Shown one piece after another: positions 1 through 6,843 of a stretch of 10,136 nt of DNA (position 1 is its first letter; the number at the start of each line of letters is the position of its first letter). Made by a program: the position numbers and the translations under genes. The stretch comes from JAPLGE01 sp964355545 (lineage in GTDB: Bacteria > Bipolaricaulota > Bipolaricaulia > UBA7950 > UBA9294): NCBI GenBank assembly GCA_964355545.1, contig CAYHEK010000056.1, positions 1 to 10,136 on the forward strand. Direction: 5' to 3'. The notes under the pieces were generated by a model. The model did no database searches and was not told the origin of the DNA. It saw nothing but the letters and a program-made list of their open reading frames with translations.

Positions 1-1225
1 TCTCCAGGCGCAGGTCGCCGAGGGCCTTCTCGATCCCGCGCCCGGCAAGGATGAGGACGAGGTCGCCCTCCTTGGCCGAAAGCTCCTTCTCGATCGCGCA
101 AAGCGCCGGGCCAGGGAGGAACTTCGTGAGGGGAGAGGTGATCCCGCCGGCGAACTTGATCCAGGAGAGTCCCTTCGCTCCCGCCCGCACCGCGATCTCT
201 TCGAGGTGGTCAAGGGCCGAGCGCGAGTAACGCGCGCAGCCCTGACAGGCAATCCCTGCTACCTTGCCTCCCGCTGAGATGGCCTCGTCGAAGATGCGGA
301 ACCCGCCTCCCAAGACAAGGCGGGAGAGGTCGTGGATCTCCATTCCCAGGCGCAGGTCGGGCTTGTCCGAGCCGTAGCGCGCCAGGGCCTCGGTGTGGGA
401 AAGGCGGGGAAAGGGTGCAGAAAGCTCGATTGCTAGGGCCGACCGGAAGGCGCGCGCGACGACGTCCTCAAGGACGTCGAAGACCTCCTCCTTGCCGCGC
501 GGGAACGAGACCTCCAGGTCGAGCTGGGTGAACTCGGGCTGGCGGTCGGCGCGCAGGTCCTCGTCGCGGAAGCACTTCACGAGCTGGAAGTAGCGATCGA
601 CCCCTCCCACCATGAACAGCTGCTTGAAGAGCTGGGGCGACTGGGGAAGGGCGTAGAAGTGGCCGGGCGAGGTCCGGCTCGGCACGAGGAAGTCGCGCGC
701 CCCTTCCGGGGTCGACTTCGTGAGGAACGGCGTCTCGATCTCGAGGAACCCGCGGTTGGAGAGGGAGTTGCGGACCTCGCGGAAGACGGAGTGGCGGAGC
801 GCGAGGTTCTTCTGCATCCGCTCGCGCCGCAGGTCGACGTAGCGGAAGCGAAGCCGCGTCTCCTCCGTCGTGTCCGACCCATCTCCTTCGACCAGGAAGG
901 GAGGAGTGGCGGAGCGGTTCTCGACCTCGAGCGCTGCAACCCTCACCTCGACCTCACCTGTCGCCATGTCGCGGTTCACGTTCTGTGAGCTGCGGGCGGC
1001 CACGACCCCGCGGGAGGCGATCACGTCCTCCCGGTTCAGGGTGTGCGCGAGGTCGCTCGAAGGGTCGTCGCCCGCGAAGAGGAGCTGCACGACCCCGGTG
1101 CGATCGCGCAGGTCGACGAAGGTGAGCCCTCCCAGGTCGCGGCGGCGCTTCACCCAGCCGCACAGGGTCACCTCCCGACCGATGTCCTTGGACGAGAGGC
1201 GGCCGCAGTAGTCGGTTCGGTACAT
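1..1225 (-). CDS. aspS: Aspartyl-tRNA synthetase, bacterial type (3' end outside the window)
   Basis: Charges tRNA-Asp with aspartate in the cytoplasm (class II synthetase). Translating the minus strand from the ATG at 1225-1223 gives an open frame of 408 codons that leaves the window; full bacterial enzymes are about 580-600 residues, so roughly the last third is missing. Visible parts are an N-terminal OB-fold anticodon-binding domain (about 1-105, with LCGWVKRRRDLGGLTFVDLR), motif 1 (GFLEIETPFL, 159-168), the aspartate-binding TPEGARDFLVPSR and LPQSPQLFKQ segments (172-202), motif 2 with the flipping loop (CFRDEDLRADRQPEFTQ, 218-234), then the bacterial insertion domain after ARYGSDKPDLR. 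Motif 3 lies beyond the edge. The start is supported by GGGAGG four bases upstream. Residue 31 is Leu, as in tRNA-Asp-specific enzymes such as E. coli, rather than the His of Pseudomonas non-discriminating AspRS; this hints at a discriminating enzyme but does not prove it. Confidence 0.96.
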   Translation of the reverse strand, partial: MYRTDYCGRLSSKDIGREVTLCGWVKRRRDLGGLTFVDLRDRTGVVQLLFAGDDPSSDLAHTLNREDVIASRGVVAARSSQNVNRDMATGEVEVRVAALEVENRSATPPFLVEGDGSDTTEETRLRFRYVDLRRERMQKNLALRHSVFREVRNSLSNRGFLEIETPFLTKSTPEGARDFLVPSRTSPGHFYALPQSPQLFKQLFMVGGVDRYFQLVKCFRDEDLRADRQPEFTQLDLEVSFPRGKEEVFDVLEDVVARAFRSALAIELSAPFPRLSHTEALARYGSDKPDLRLGMEIHDLSRLVLGGGFRIFDEAISAGGKVAGIACQGCARYSRSALDHLEEIAVRAGAKGLSWIKFAGGITSPLTKFLPGPALCAIEKELSAKEGDLVLILAGRGIEKALGDLRLE

Positions 1226-1262
1226 GGAACCTCCCTTCGGCTCCTGCGTTGGGTATGGGGTC

Positions 1263-1290
1263 ATTATAAGCCCTCGCCCGGAGTGCGCAA
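1263..1290 (-). promoter_or_regulatory. Candidate sigma70 promoter of aspS
   Basis: On the minus strand a perfect TATAAT (-10, 1268-1263) lies 16 bp from TTGCGC (-35, 1290-1285; only TTG matches consensus). Transcription would start near 1256, giving a leader of about 30 bases before the aspS ATG. The -10 is strong and the -35 is weak. Confidence 0.5.
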
Positions 1291-1314
1291 CGCGCGCGCA
1301 CGCTCCGGACGGGC
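1270..1314 (-). terminator. Hairpin between the yhaM-like gene and aspS, possible weak terminator
   Basis: CCGGAG plus TGCGC (1278-1288) pairs with GCGCA (1296-1300) and CTCCGG (1303-1308), with a 2-base CG bulge and a 7-base loop. An outer GCCC/GGGC pair lies at 1270-1273 and 1311-1314. It follows the stop codon of the exonuclease gene by only a few bases. The downstream minus-strand sequence is TTATAATGACC, which is not a true U-tract and doubles as the aspS -10 region, so termination here would be partial at best. Confidence 0.35.
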
Positions 1315-1318
1315 TCCT

Positions 1319-2347
1319 CTACGAGTCGGCGAGCTTCCCCTTGAAGAGGCGGCGCTTGAGGGGGTCGTGCCAGTCGGTGAAGTCCCCCTCCTGGGCGTCC
1401 TTGTCGATGTGCATCCGCACCATGTTCAGCTTGGCGGAGAGGTTATCGAAGTAGTAGATCGCGATCGCCTCGGCCGTCTTGGGGACGATCGCCGCTCCGA
1501 ATTCCAGCTCGCCGTGGTGGGCGATGATGATGTGCTCAAGGAGCCTCGGCAGGCGCTCGTCCGGCCAGGGAATCCGACTCGCCGCCTCGCGCACCATGTC
1601 GCGACCGAGGAGAAGGTGCCCGATCAGTTGGCCGCTGAACCCGTAGCGGGGAGCGATGGGGTTCTCGAGCTCCTTTATCTTGCCGATGTCGTGCAGGATC
1701 CCTCCGGCGGTGACGAGCCCTCGGTCGAGGCCGGGATAACCCGCGGCGAAGCGGACCACCCCCTGCGCGACCTCCAGGGTGTGCTCGAGGAGTCCGCCAA
1801 GGTAGGCGTGGTGGTACTGGATCGCCGCCGGGAACTCCTTGAACGGCTCGGCGTTCGTCTCGAGGAGCCCCACGGTGAGGGTCTCTAGCGCCGGAGGCTC
1901 GACGGTCTGTGCAAGCTTGAGAAGCTCCTCCCACATCTGATCGACGTTCCGCGCGCTCGCTGGCACGAGGAGCGCCGGATCGAAGCCGGGGAGCTTGCCG
2001 CTCTCGCCCTCGTGGGACTCCAGGCGGCGGATCGACTCCACGATCACCTGGAGCGAGTTGCGGTAGGTTTCCGTCCGTCCTTGGACGAAGACGAAGTCCC
2101 CTTCCGCGAACTGGGTGGCGAAGCGCTGCGTGGCGTCGGCCCAGGCGCGCGCCGCGATCGTCCCGGAGCGATCGGCGAGGAGGATTTCCAGGTACGGGTC
2201 ACCGGTGCGGGTCGCCCGTTGGGTCTTCTGCTTGACGAGGAAGCACTGCGCGATGCGCTGTCCTTCGCGCAGGTCCTGGACGAGGACGTGCGTCAACGGG
2301 TAGGGGACCTCGCCCCTCAGGTAGTCCGCGAACTTTTCGCCCGTCAC
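1319..2347 (-). CDS. yhaM: YhaM-like 3'-5' exoribonuclease (OB-fold plus HD domain)
   Basis: Probable cytoplasmic, metal-dependent 3'-5' exoribonuclease acting on RNA ends, by similarity to Bacillus YhaM (about 314 residues; this one is 342). An OB-fold nucleic-acid-binding domain covers about residues 20-110 (DPYLEILLADRSGTIAARAW). A helical linker follows, then an HD-superfamily domain (about 175-310) with the metal ligands in order: H180 and H189 (HHAYLGGLLEH), the HD pair H219-D220 (GGILHDIGKIKELE), H244, H277-H278 (AHHGELEFG) and D301 (YYFDNLSAKL). All expected HD residues are present, so it should be catalytic. The start is GTG at 2347-2345 preceded by a GGGGGA-type SD; stop is TAG. The gene sits between separate promoters, so it looks monocistronic. 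Another HD-domain nuclease function cannot be excluded, but the OB-HD order is diagnostic of the YhaM group. Confidence 0.9.
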   Translation of the reverse strand: MTGEKFADYLRGEVPYPLTHVLVQDLREGQRIAQCFLVKQKTQRATRTGDPYLEILLADRSGTIAARAWADATQRFATQFAEGDFVFVQGRTETYRNSLQVIVESIRRLESHEGESGKLPGFDPALLVPASARNVDQMWEELLKLAQTVEPPALETLTVGLLETNAEPFKEFPAAIQYHHAYLGGLLEHTLEVAQGVVRFAAGYPGLDRGLVTAGGILHDIGKIKELENPIAPRYGFSGQLIGHLLLGRDMVREAASRIPWPDERLPRLLEHIIIAHHGELEFGAAIVPKTAEAIAIYYFDNLSAKLNMVRMHIDKDAQEGDFTDWHDPLKRRLFKGKLADS

Positions 2348-2375
2348 GCGATCCCCCTTCCCCTGCCGTGTCCCT

Positions 2376-2405
2376 ATTGTGGGGGCGGGAGGGGTGCCCC
2401 GTCAA
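2376..2405 (-). promoter_or_regulatory. Candidate sigma70 promoter of the yhaM-like gene
   Basis: Minus-strand TTGACG (-35, 2405-2400, 5/6 to consensus), 18-bp spacer, CACAAT (-10, 2381-2376, 4/6). The predicted start near 2369 gives a leader of about 22 bases to the GTG, just long enough for the SD. Confidence 0.55.
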
Positions 2406-2413
2406 CCGGTTGA
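2402..2413. promoter_or_regulatory. Perfect 12-bp palindrome on the yhaM -35 box, possible operator
   Basis: TCAACCGGTTGA is a perfect inverted repeat with no spacer. Its left four bases are part of the -35 hexamer of the candidate yhaM promoter, the position where a dimeric repressor would block RNA polymerase. No second copy was noticed in the window, and the regulator is unknown. Confidence 0.3.
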
Positions 2414-2436
2414 TCGCGGGGTGGCCCTGGGCGTCG

Positions 2437-2551
2437 CGGCGGATAGAGGACACAGTCGTGATCGGCGCCGCGGGGCCAAGGGCCCTCACCACCTATCCGC
2501 GGCAATTGGAGCGCTGATGCGCCGTAGTTCGAGCAAGCGATCTACAATCGC
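2437..2551. other. Intergenic region rich in inverted repeats, function unknown
   Basis: No convincing coding sequence lies here. It holds GCGGATAG (2439-2446) paired with CTATCCGC (2493-2500), enclosing a small GGGCC-AAG-GGCCC hairpin (2473-2485). To the right are a GCGC hairpin with a four-base loop (about 2511-2522) and GCGAT/ATCGC (2537-2541 with 2547-2551). A 9-bp direct repeat GCGCCGTAG occurs at 2519-2527 and 2558-2566. It could be a small structured RNA, a 3' UTR processing region, or chance pairing in GC-rich DNA. No clear promoter was found for either strand. Confidence 0.25.
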
Positions 2552-2589
2552 GAAGGAGCGCCGTAGGCTTTGGGCAGCCGATGGACGAA

Positions 2590-2623
2590 GGCCGGCCCAC
2601 GCCGCTATGGGTGCGGGCCGGCC
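2590..2623 (-). terminator. GC-rich hairpin just after the NosD-like gene, probable terminator
   Basis: GGCCGGCCC (2590-2598) and GGGCCGGCC (2615-2623) form a perfect 9-bp stem, extended inside by three more pairs after one mismatch. It begins 9 bases after the stop codon of the beta-helix gene on the minus strand. The following minus-strand sequence (TTCGTCC) has only a token U-tract, so it is an I-shaped or weak intrinsic terminator, or a 3'-end stabiliser. Confidence 0.5.
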
Positions 2624-2632
2624 CTGACAGGA

Positions 2633-3415
2633 TCACGGAGTGGTGAGGAGCGGGAAGTTGTCCTGGTCGCCGTCGCTTGAGAGCACGTAGGGAGAATCGC
2701 CGATCCCGTCCGCGTTGGCGTCGATCCCCACGTAGTCGAACCAGTAGTTCCCCTTCCCGCTGTAATCCCAGAGGTTGGGGCTCACAGTGTGTGCGTTATG
2801 CAGGTTGTTGAGGAAGGTATTCCGGTAGAGGAGATTCCTCTCCGAGCCCAGGTCGAGGAAGACCGCCATGTGGCTTGCGGCCAGGGTGTTCGCGATGATT
2901 TCGTTCTCGTTTGAGGCGTCGAAGTAGATCGCCGTGTCGTTTCGGTCGAGGACGTTTGAGAGGATCTGGTTATTCTCTGAGAAGTAGAAGTGGATCCCGT
3001 CGGTGTTGCAGGAGAGGGTGCAGCCGGTGATCCGGTCAAACGAGGAGAAGTTGAGGGCGATCCCGACCCAGTTCCCTGCGAGTGTGGACTGCTCGATGAC
3101 GCCGTTCTTGACATAGCTCAGGAAGATCCCGGCCTTCGCCGCCCCGCTGATTTCGACGTTGCGGATCACAAAGGAGCGGGTCGTCCGGTGGATGCGAATC
3201 CCGTACTCGTCGTAGCCTGCGTCGATCTGCCAACCCTCGATGACGTAGGGGTCGTCAACCGTTCCCGACCCCCGGACGACCCCGTTCTTCGCCGTGAACT
3301 CGTAGTCGCTCTTGATCTGAATGGGGCCGTGATCCACGAGATCGGCCGCGGCGCCGAGCGTGGCGCCCAAGAGAAGGAGGACCGCGATCCCGGTTACGCG
3401 CGCACCCTTCTTCAT
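2633..3415 (-). CDS. Secreted NosD-like right-handed beta-helix protein
   Basis: A 260-residue exported protein of unknown substrate. Residues 1-24 form a Sec signal peptide (MKKGARV, then a hydrophobic core, then AAA before D25); there is no lipobox. After a GTVDDPYVIEGWQI entry segment, about six coils of 22-23 residues follow (about 72-215). Each has a hydrophobic xGIxL or AIYF strand and an Asn-ending turn, as in NosD and periplasmic parallel beta-helix proteins (PbH1 repeats). The C-terminus carries GNYWFDYVGIDANADGIGD, an Asp-rich, possibly calcium-binding tail shared with many secreted NosD-like proteins of archaea and deep-branching bacteria. No nos genes are nearby, so a copper role is not supported; glycan binding or a surface role is as likely. 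Start ATG 3415 has AAGGGGTG seven bases upstream. The gene looks less GC-rich than its neighbours. Confidence 0.8.
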   Translation of the reverse strand: MKKGARVTGIAVLLLLGATLGAAADLVDHGPIQIKSDYEFTAKNGVVRGSGTVDDPYVIEGWQIDAGYDEYGIRIHRTTRSFVIRNVEISGAAKAGIFLSYVKNGVIEQSTLAGNWVGIALNFSSFDRITGCTLSCNTDGIHFYFSENNQILSNVLDRNDTAIYFDASNENEIIANTLAASHMAVFLDLGSERNLLYRNTFLNNLHNAHTVSPNLWDYSGKGNYWFDYVGIDANADGIGDSPYVLSSDGDQDNFPLLTTP

Positions 3416-3458
3416 TCCTCATCACCCCTTTACTCGTCGCTTTCAAACAAGGCGAGCT

Positions 3459-3487
3459 ATCATACCCATTCTGAGCGGGGATGTGAA
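3459..3487 (-). promoter_or_regulatory. Candidate sigma70 promoter of the NosD-like gene
   Basis: Minus-strand TTCACA (-35, 3487-3482, 5/6), exactly 17 bp spacer, TATGAT (-10, 3464-3459, 5/6). Predicted start near 3452, leader about 37 bases. This is one of the best sigma70-type matches in the window and separates the gene from the rhomboid gene upstream. Confidence 0.65.
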
Positions 3488-3510
3488 GGACAAACGGGCT
3501 CTCCTCGAGC

Positions 3511-4341
3511 TCAGCGCCCCCGACGGGTGATGGTCTCCCACAGGGTGACCGGCACACCTCGTCGCCGGAAAAGGAAGACGAGGAGTCCCCCGGCGAAGAA
3601 CCCGCCGATGTGGGCGAACCAGGCGACGCCGCCGGCGGAAGCGGACGCCGTCACGCCGCTCGCCACCTGAAGGAGGAACCAGATGCCAAGGAGGAGGACG
3701 GCCGGCACGGCGACAAGGCGGATGAAGAAGAGGAGAGGGATCAGGGCAAGGATGCGCGAGTAGGGGAAGAGCATGAAGTAGGCGGCGAGGACGCCGGCGA
3801 TCGCGCCCGACGCGCCAATCTCTGGGATCGCGCTCCCCGAGTCAATCGCCATCTGTGCGAACCCAGCCGCCACCCCACACAGAAGGTAGAAGAGGAGGAA
3901 CTTCGTATGGCCCATCGCATCCTCAACGTTATCCCCGAAGACCCACAGGTAGAGCATGTTCCCCAGGACGTGAAGGAGTCCGCCGTGGACGAACATCGAC
4001 GTGAGGAGCGTGATCCAGATGGGGAGAAGGATCTGCGGAGGGAGGTCGATTCCGTGCAGGAACTCAGCGGGGATGAGCCCGTACTGGGCGATGAAGTAGT
4101 CGTCGCGCGAGAGAGGATAGAGGTTCGAGGCTCCTCCGCTCAGGCGGTACGTGCGGTAGGCGGCCGGGTCGAAGGCCGGGGGAGTGAGGTGACGCTCCTG
4201 CCAAGGGATTCCGTCGTTCGCGGTGGGGGGGCGCGTGGCGAGGTACCCCTGATAGAAGAAGACGAGGAGGTTCACGATGATCAAGGCGACGGTCACCGCC
4301 GGGAAGGTCGAGCTTGGCCGGTAGTCGCGCAGCGGGATCAT
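3511..4341 (-). CDS. Rhomboid-family intramembrane serine protease
   Basis: A multi-pass membrane protease predicted to cut transmembrane substrates within the bilayer; its targets are unknown. The 276-residue protein has a first membrane helix (about 13-31), a long extracytoplasmic loop of about 70 residues, then the rhomboid core. That core contains HGGLLHVLGN with H124 and the oxyanion Asn N128, GASGAIAG with nucleophile S178, and HIGGF with catalytic H244. Membrane helices fill about 105-135, 148-166, 176-194, 197-227 and 240-258, and the tail is short and basic. Both members of the Ser-His dyad are present, so it should be active. The frame stays open upstream to 4425, but homologues start near MIPLRDYRPSS and a promoter -10 lies just before the ATG at 4341, so I use that start. 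There is no SD, which fits a leaderless mRNA. Confidence 0.92.
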   Translation of the reverse strand: MIPLRDYRPSSTFPAVTVALIIVNLLVFFYQGYLATRPPTANDGIPWQERHLTPPAFDPAAYRTYRLSGGASNLYPLSRDDYFIAQYGLIPAEFLHGIDLPPQILLPIWITLLTSMFVHGGLLHVLGNMLYLWVFGDNVEDAMGHTKFLLFYLLCGVAAGFAQMAIDSGSAIPEIGASGAIAGVLAAYFMLFPYSRILALIPLLFFIRLVAVPAVLLLGIWFLLQVASGVTASASAGGVAWFAHIGGFFAGGLLVFLFRRRGVPVTLWETITRRGR

Positions 4342-4347
4342 AGGCCC

Positions 4348-4377
4348 ACTATATCCGTTGCGCGCGGACCCAGGCAA
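4348..4377 (-). promoter_or_regulatory. Promoter of the rhomboid gene, predicted leaderless
   Basis: Minus-strand TTGCCT (-35, 4377-4372, 4/6), 18-bp spacer, TATAGT (-10, 4353-4348, 5/6). Only six bases separate the -10 from the ATG at 4341, so transcription should begin at or within a base of the A of the start codon. Confidence 0.55.
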
Positions 4378-4380
4378 GGA

Positions 4381-4409
4381 TTGGAACCGCCATCTTGCCT
4401 CTGTACAAT
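4381..4409 (+). promoter_or_regulatory. Promoter of the peptidase-deaminase-MoaD operon
   Basis: TTGGAA (-35, 4381-4386, 4/6), 17-bp spacer, TACAAT (-10, 4404-4409, 5/6). Start near 4416 leaves a leader of about 30 bases containing GGGAGG before the ATG at 4446. Its -35 lies 3 bp from the -35 of the divergent rhomboid promoter. Confidence 0.6.
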
Positions 4410-4445
4410 GAAACTCACCGCACATAGAGGTGATAGGGAGGGCCG

Positions 4446-5477
4446 ATGGAGCTTCTTAAGCGACTGAGCGAAGCCCCGGGGATCCCCGGGCACGAGGACC
4501 AGGTCCGTTCGATCATCCGCGAGGCGCTCGCGGAGCACGTAGATGAGATTCGCACCGACTCCTTGGGGAACCTGATCGCGCATCGCGCCGGGAAGGGGCC
4601 GGCCGTGGCGATCGCGGCGCACATGGACGAGATCGGGTTCATCGTGAGCTTTATCGAGAAGGAGACTGGATTTGTGCGCATCCACCCGCTCGGCGGCTTC
4701 GACCCGCGCACGCTCCTCGCGGAGCGCGTCACCGTGCACGCGGCGAAGGGGGACCTCGTCGGCTGCATCGGGACGAAGCCCGTTCACGTCTTGACAGAGG
4801 AGGAGAAGAAGAAGCCGCTCGAGCTGAAGGACCTGTTCGTCGATCTGGGAATGCCGGAGGAAGAGGTGAGGGACGAGGTCGCGGTGGGAGACATGGTGAC
4901 GCTACGCCAGGAGTTCCTCGCCTACGCGGACGTCGTCTCCGGGAAGGCCCTCGATGACCGCGCCGGAGTCTACATCGGGATCGAGGCGATCAAGCGAGCG
5001 AAGAGGATCGCCTGCGACCTCACCTTCATCGGGACGACGCAGGAGGAGGTCGGCCTGCGCGGGGCGCGCGTCGCCGGGTTCGCCGTGAAGCCAACGATCG
5101 GGATCGCCCTCGACGTCACCCTCGCCGTCGACGTACCCGGTGTCCCCGGGGCGGAGCAGGTGACGCGGCTCGGGAAGGGCGTCGCGATCAAGCTGACCGA
5201 CTCGGCCTCGATCTCCCATCCCGCCCTCGTCCAGGCGATGCGGCGTCTCGCGGAGAAGAAGAAGATCCCCTACCAGATGGAGATCCTCCCCCGCGGGGGG
5301 ACCGACGCCGGCGCTCTGCAGATGGCGCAGGAGGGGGCGGCCGTGGTCACCCTCTCCCTTCCCACCCGCTACGTGCACTCCGTGGTCGAGACGGCGCACC
5401 GCGCCGACCTCGAGGCGGCGATCGACCTCGTGGCCGCGTTCCTGGAGACGGCGGACAAGGTTGACCTTGCCCTGTGA
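4446..5477 (+). CDS. M42-family metallo-aminopeptidase (TET/FrvX/CelM type)
   Basis: A cytoplasmic two-metal aminopeptidase of the glutamyl-aminopeptidase/endoglucanase M group (M42), trimming N-terminal residues from short peptides; family members often form dodecameric TET particles. At 343 residues the length is normal. Metal and catalytic motifs are all present: AHMDEIGF (H59), ALDDRAG (D170-D171), TTQEEVGLRG (E200 as general base, E201 as ligand), ALDVT (D223) and RYVHS (H311). GGTDAG at 284-289 lines the active site. Residues about 66-160 hold the inserted PDZ-like dimerisation domain. Start ATG 4446 follows GGGAGGGCCG. It is the first gene of a three-gene operon; the next start is 5 bases past its stop. 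Substrate preference cannot be read from sequence. Some relatives were annotated as cellulases, which I consider wrong here because the peptidase ligands are intact. Confidence 0.93.
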   Translation: MELLKRLSEAPGIPGHEDQVRSIIREALAEHVDEIRTDSLGNLIAHRAGKGPAVAIAAHMDEIGFIVSFIEKETGFVRIHPLGGFDPRTLLAERVTVHAAKGDLVGCIGTKPVHVLTEEEKKKPLELKDLFVDLGMPEEEVRDEVAVGDMVTLRQEFLAYADVVSGKALDDRAGVYIGIEAIKRAKRIACDLTFIGTTQEEVGLRGARVAGFAVKPTIGIALDVTLAVDVPGVPGAEQVTRLGKGVAIKLTDSASISHPALVQAMRRLAEKKKIPYQMEILPRGGTDAGALQMAQEGAAVVTLSLPTRYVHSVVETAHRADLEAAIDLVAAFLETADKVDLAL

Positions 5478-5481
5478 AGCC

Positions 5482-6843
5482 GTGAAGACGACCCTGTTCA
5501 GGGGCTTTGATCTCGTGGCGACGATGGACGCCGAGCGCCACGAGATCGCGGGTGGAGACGTCCTCGTCGAAGGGAACCGGATCGCTTACGTCGGGACCGA
5601 TCTTGAGAAGGTCCGCGCCGACCTTGTGATCGATGGAGAGGGGAAGGTCCTCCTCCCCGGGTTCGTGAACACACACCATCACCTCTACCAGACCCTCTTC
5701 CGCAACGTCCCCGGCGCCTCCGACCGCAAGCTCTTCGACTGGCTCGTCTTCCTCTACGAGCGCTGGAAGGGAATCGATGAGGAGGCGGTCGCGACGAGCG
5801 CGACGATCGGCTGCTTGGAGCTCCTCCTCTCCGGCGCGACGACGTCCTCAGACCACTTCTACCTCTTTCCCCGCGGCCGGCCGCGGATCTTCGACGCCGA
5901 GGTCGAGGGCGGGGCGCGGAGCGGGATCCGCTTCCACCCCTGTCGCGGCTCGATGTCCCTCTCCGTAAAGGACGGCGGCCTCCCGCCCGATAGCGTCGTC
6001 CAGACGGAAGAGGAGATCCTCGCTGACTGCGAGCGGGTGATCGGCCGCTACCATGACCCGGAGCCCTTCTCCATGCTCCGCGTCGCCCTCGCCCCCTGCT
6101 CGCCCTTCTCCGTCACAGAGGGGTTGATGCGCGAGAGCGTCCGCCTCGCCGAGCGTCACGGCGTTCTCCTTCACACCCACCTCGCCGAGACCTCCGACGA
6201 GGAGGCCTACTGCCAGGAGCGGTTCGGGGCGCGGCCGGTCGAGCTCGCGGAGGAGCTCGGCTGGCTGCGCGACGACGTCTGGTTCGCCCACCTCGTTCAC
6301 TTGAACGCCTCAGACATCGCCAAGCTCTCACGCGCCAGGGTCGGGATGTCCCACTGCCCGAGCTCCAACATGACCCTGGGCTCGGGGATCGCGCCGGTCG
6401 CCGAACTGAAGAATACAGGGGTGAAGGTGAGCCTCGCCGTCGACGGCTCGGCGAGCAACGACGCCTCGAACATGATCCGCGAGGTGCGGCAGGCGATGCT
6501 CCTCCAGCGGGTCCGCTACGGCGCGGACGCCCTCACCGCGCGCGAGGCCCTCTACCTCGCCACGATGGGAGGCGCCTCCGTCCTCCATCGGGAGGAGGAG
6601 ATCGGCTCGATCGAGGTCGGGAAGGCCGCCGACCTCATCGCCTTCGACCTCTCCGCCCTTCCGTTCGCCGGCGCGCGCTCCGACCCCCTTGCGGCGATCG
6701 TCCACTGCGCGGCGGAGCGCGTCGACTTCGCCATGGTGAACGGCGAGTTCCGCGTGCGCGACGGCCGCCTCGTCGCTGAGTCGCTCTACGAGCTCATCCC
6801 ACGCCACAACGCGATCTCCAGGCGCCTGGTGGAGGGACGATGA
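5482..6843 (+). CDS. Amidohydrolase, 8-oxoguanine deaminase type
   Basis: Probable cytoplasmic, zinc-dependent deaminase of oxidised purine bases (8-oxoguanine to urate), of the Trz/Atz amidohydrolase group. The 453-residue protein has an N-terminal beta-sandwich (about 1-58), then the TIM barrel with metal ligands H65 and H67 (NTHHHLYQ), H233 with E236 (HTHLAE), H270 (FAHLVH) and D321 (VDGSASND); H291 is in SHCPSSN. TTSSDHFYLFP (120-130) and CRGSMS (154-159) are, from memory, typical of 8-oxoguanine deaminases such as Pseudomonas PA0142; guanine, cytosine or triazine deamination is less likely. I chose GTG 5482, 5 bases after the preceding stop, because the product then begins MKTTLFRGF as in relatives; TTG 5461 would add seven residues and overlap the peptidase gene. 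No strong SD is present, so translation probably depends on coupling. Its stop overlaps the next ATG (ATGA). Confidence 0.85.
   Translation: MKTTLFRGFDLVATMDAERHEIAGGDVLVEGNRIAYVGTDLEKVRADLVIDGEGKVLLPGFVNTHHHLYQTLFRNVPGASDRKLFDWLVFLYERWKGIDEEAVATSATIGCLELLLSGATTSSDHFYLFPRGRPRIFDAEVEGGARSGIRFHPCRGSMSLSVKDGGLPPDSVVQTEEEILADCERVIGRYHDPEPFSMLRVALAPCSPFSVTEGLMRESVRLAERHGVLLHTHLAETSDEEAYCQERFGARPVELAEELGWLRDDVWFAHLVHLNASDIAKLSRARVGMSHCPSSNMTLGSGIAPVAELKNTGVKVSLAVDGSASNDASNMIREVRQAMLLQRVRYGADALTAREALYLATMGGASVLHREEEIGSIEVGKAADLIAFDLSALPFAGARSDPLAAIVHCAAERVDFAMVNGEFRVRDGRLVAESLYELIPRHNAISRRLVEGR

Noticed and set aside
1043..1888. A 281-codon plus-strand open frame across aspS and the yhaM-like gene
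   Set aside because: It spans two genes and an intergenic gap on the opposite strand and contains only low-complexity shadow sequence.
2515..2560. Possible tRNA fragment around a GTTCGA-like T-loop
   Set aside because: No 7-bp acceptor stem, anticodon arm or D-arm could be fitted around it.
2379..2627. An 82-codon plus-strand open frame in the yhaM-NosD gap
   Set aside because: No SD, Arg-rich composition, and it runs through a promoter, inverted repeats and the terminator hairpin of the flanking genes.
4342..4425. N-terminal extension of the rhomboid protein by 28 residues
   Set aside because: The extension overlaps both divergent promoters, has no SD, and is not hydrophobic or rhomboid-like.
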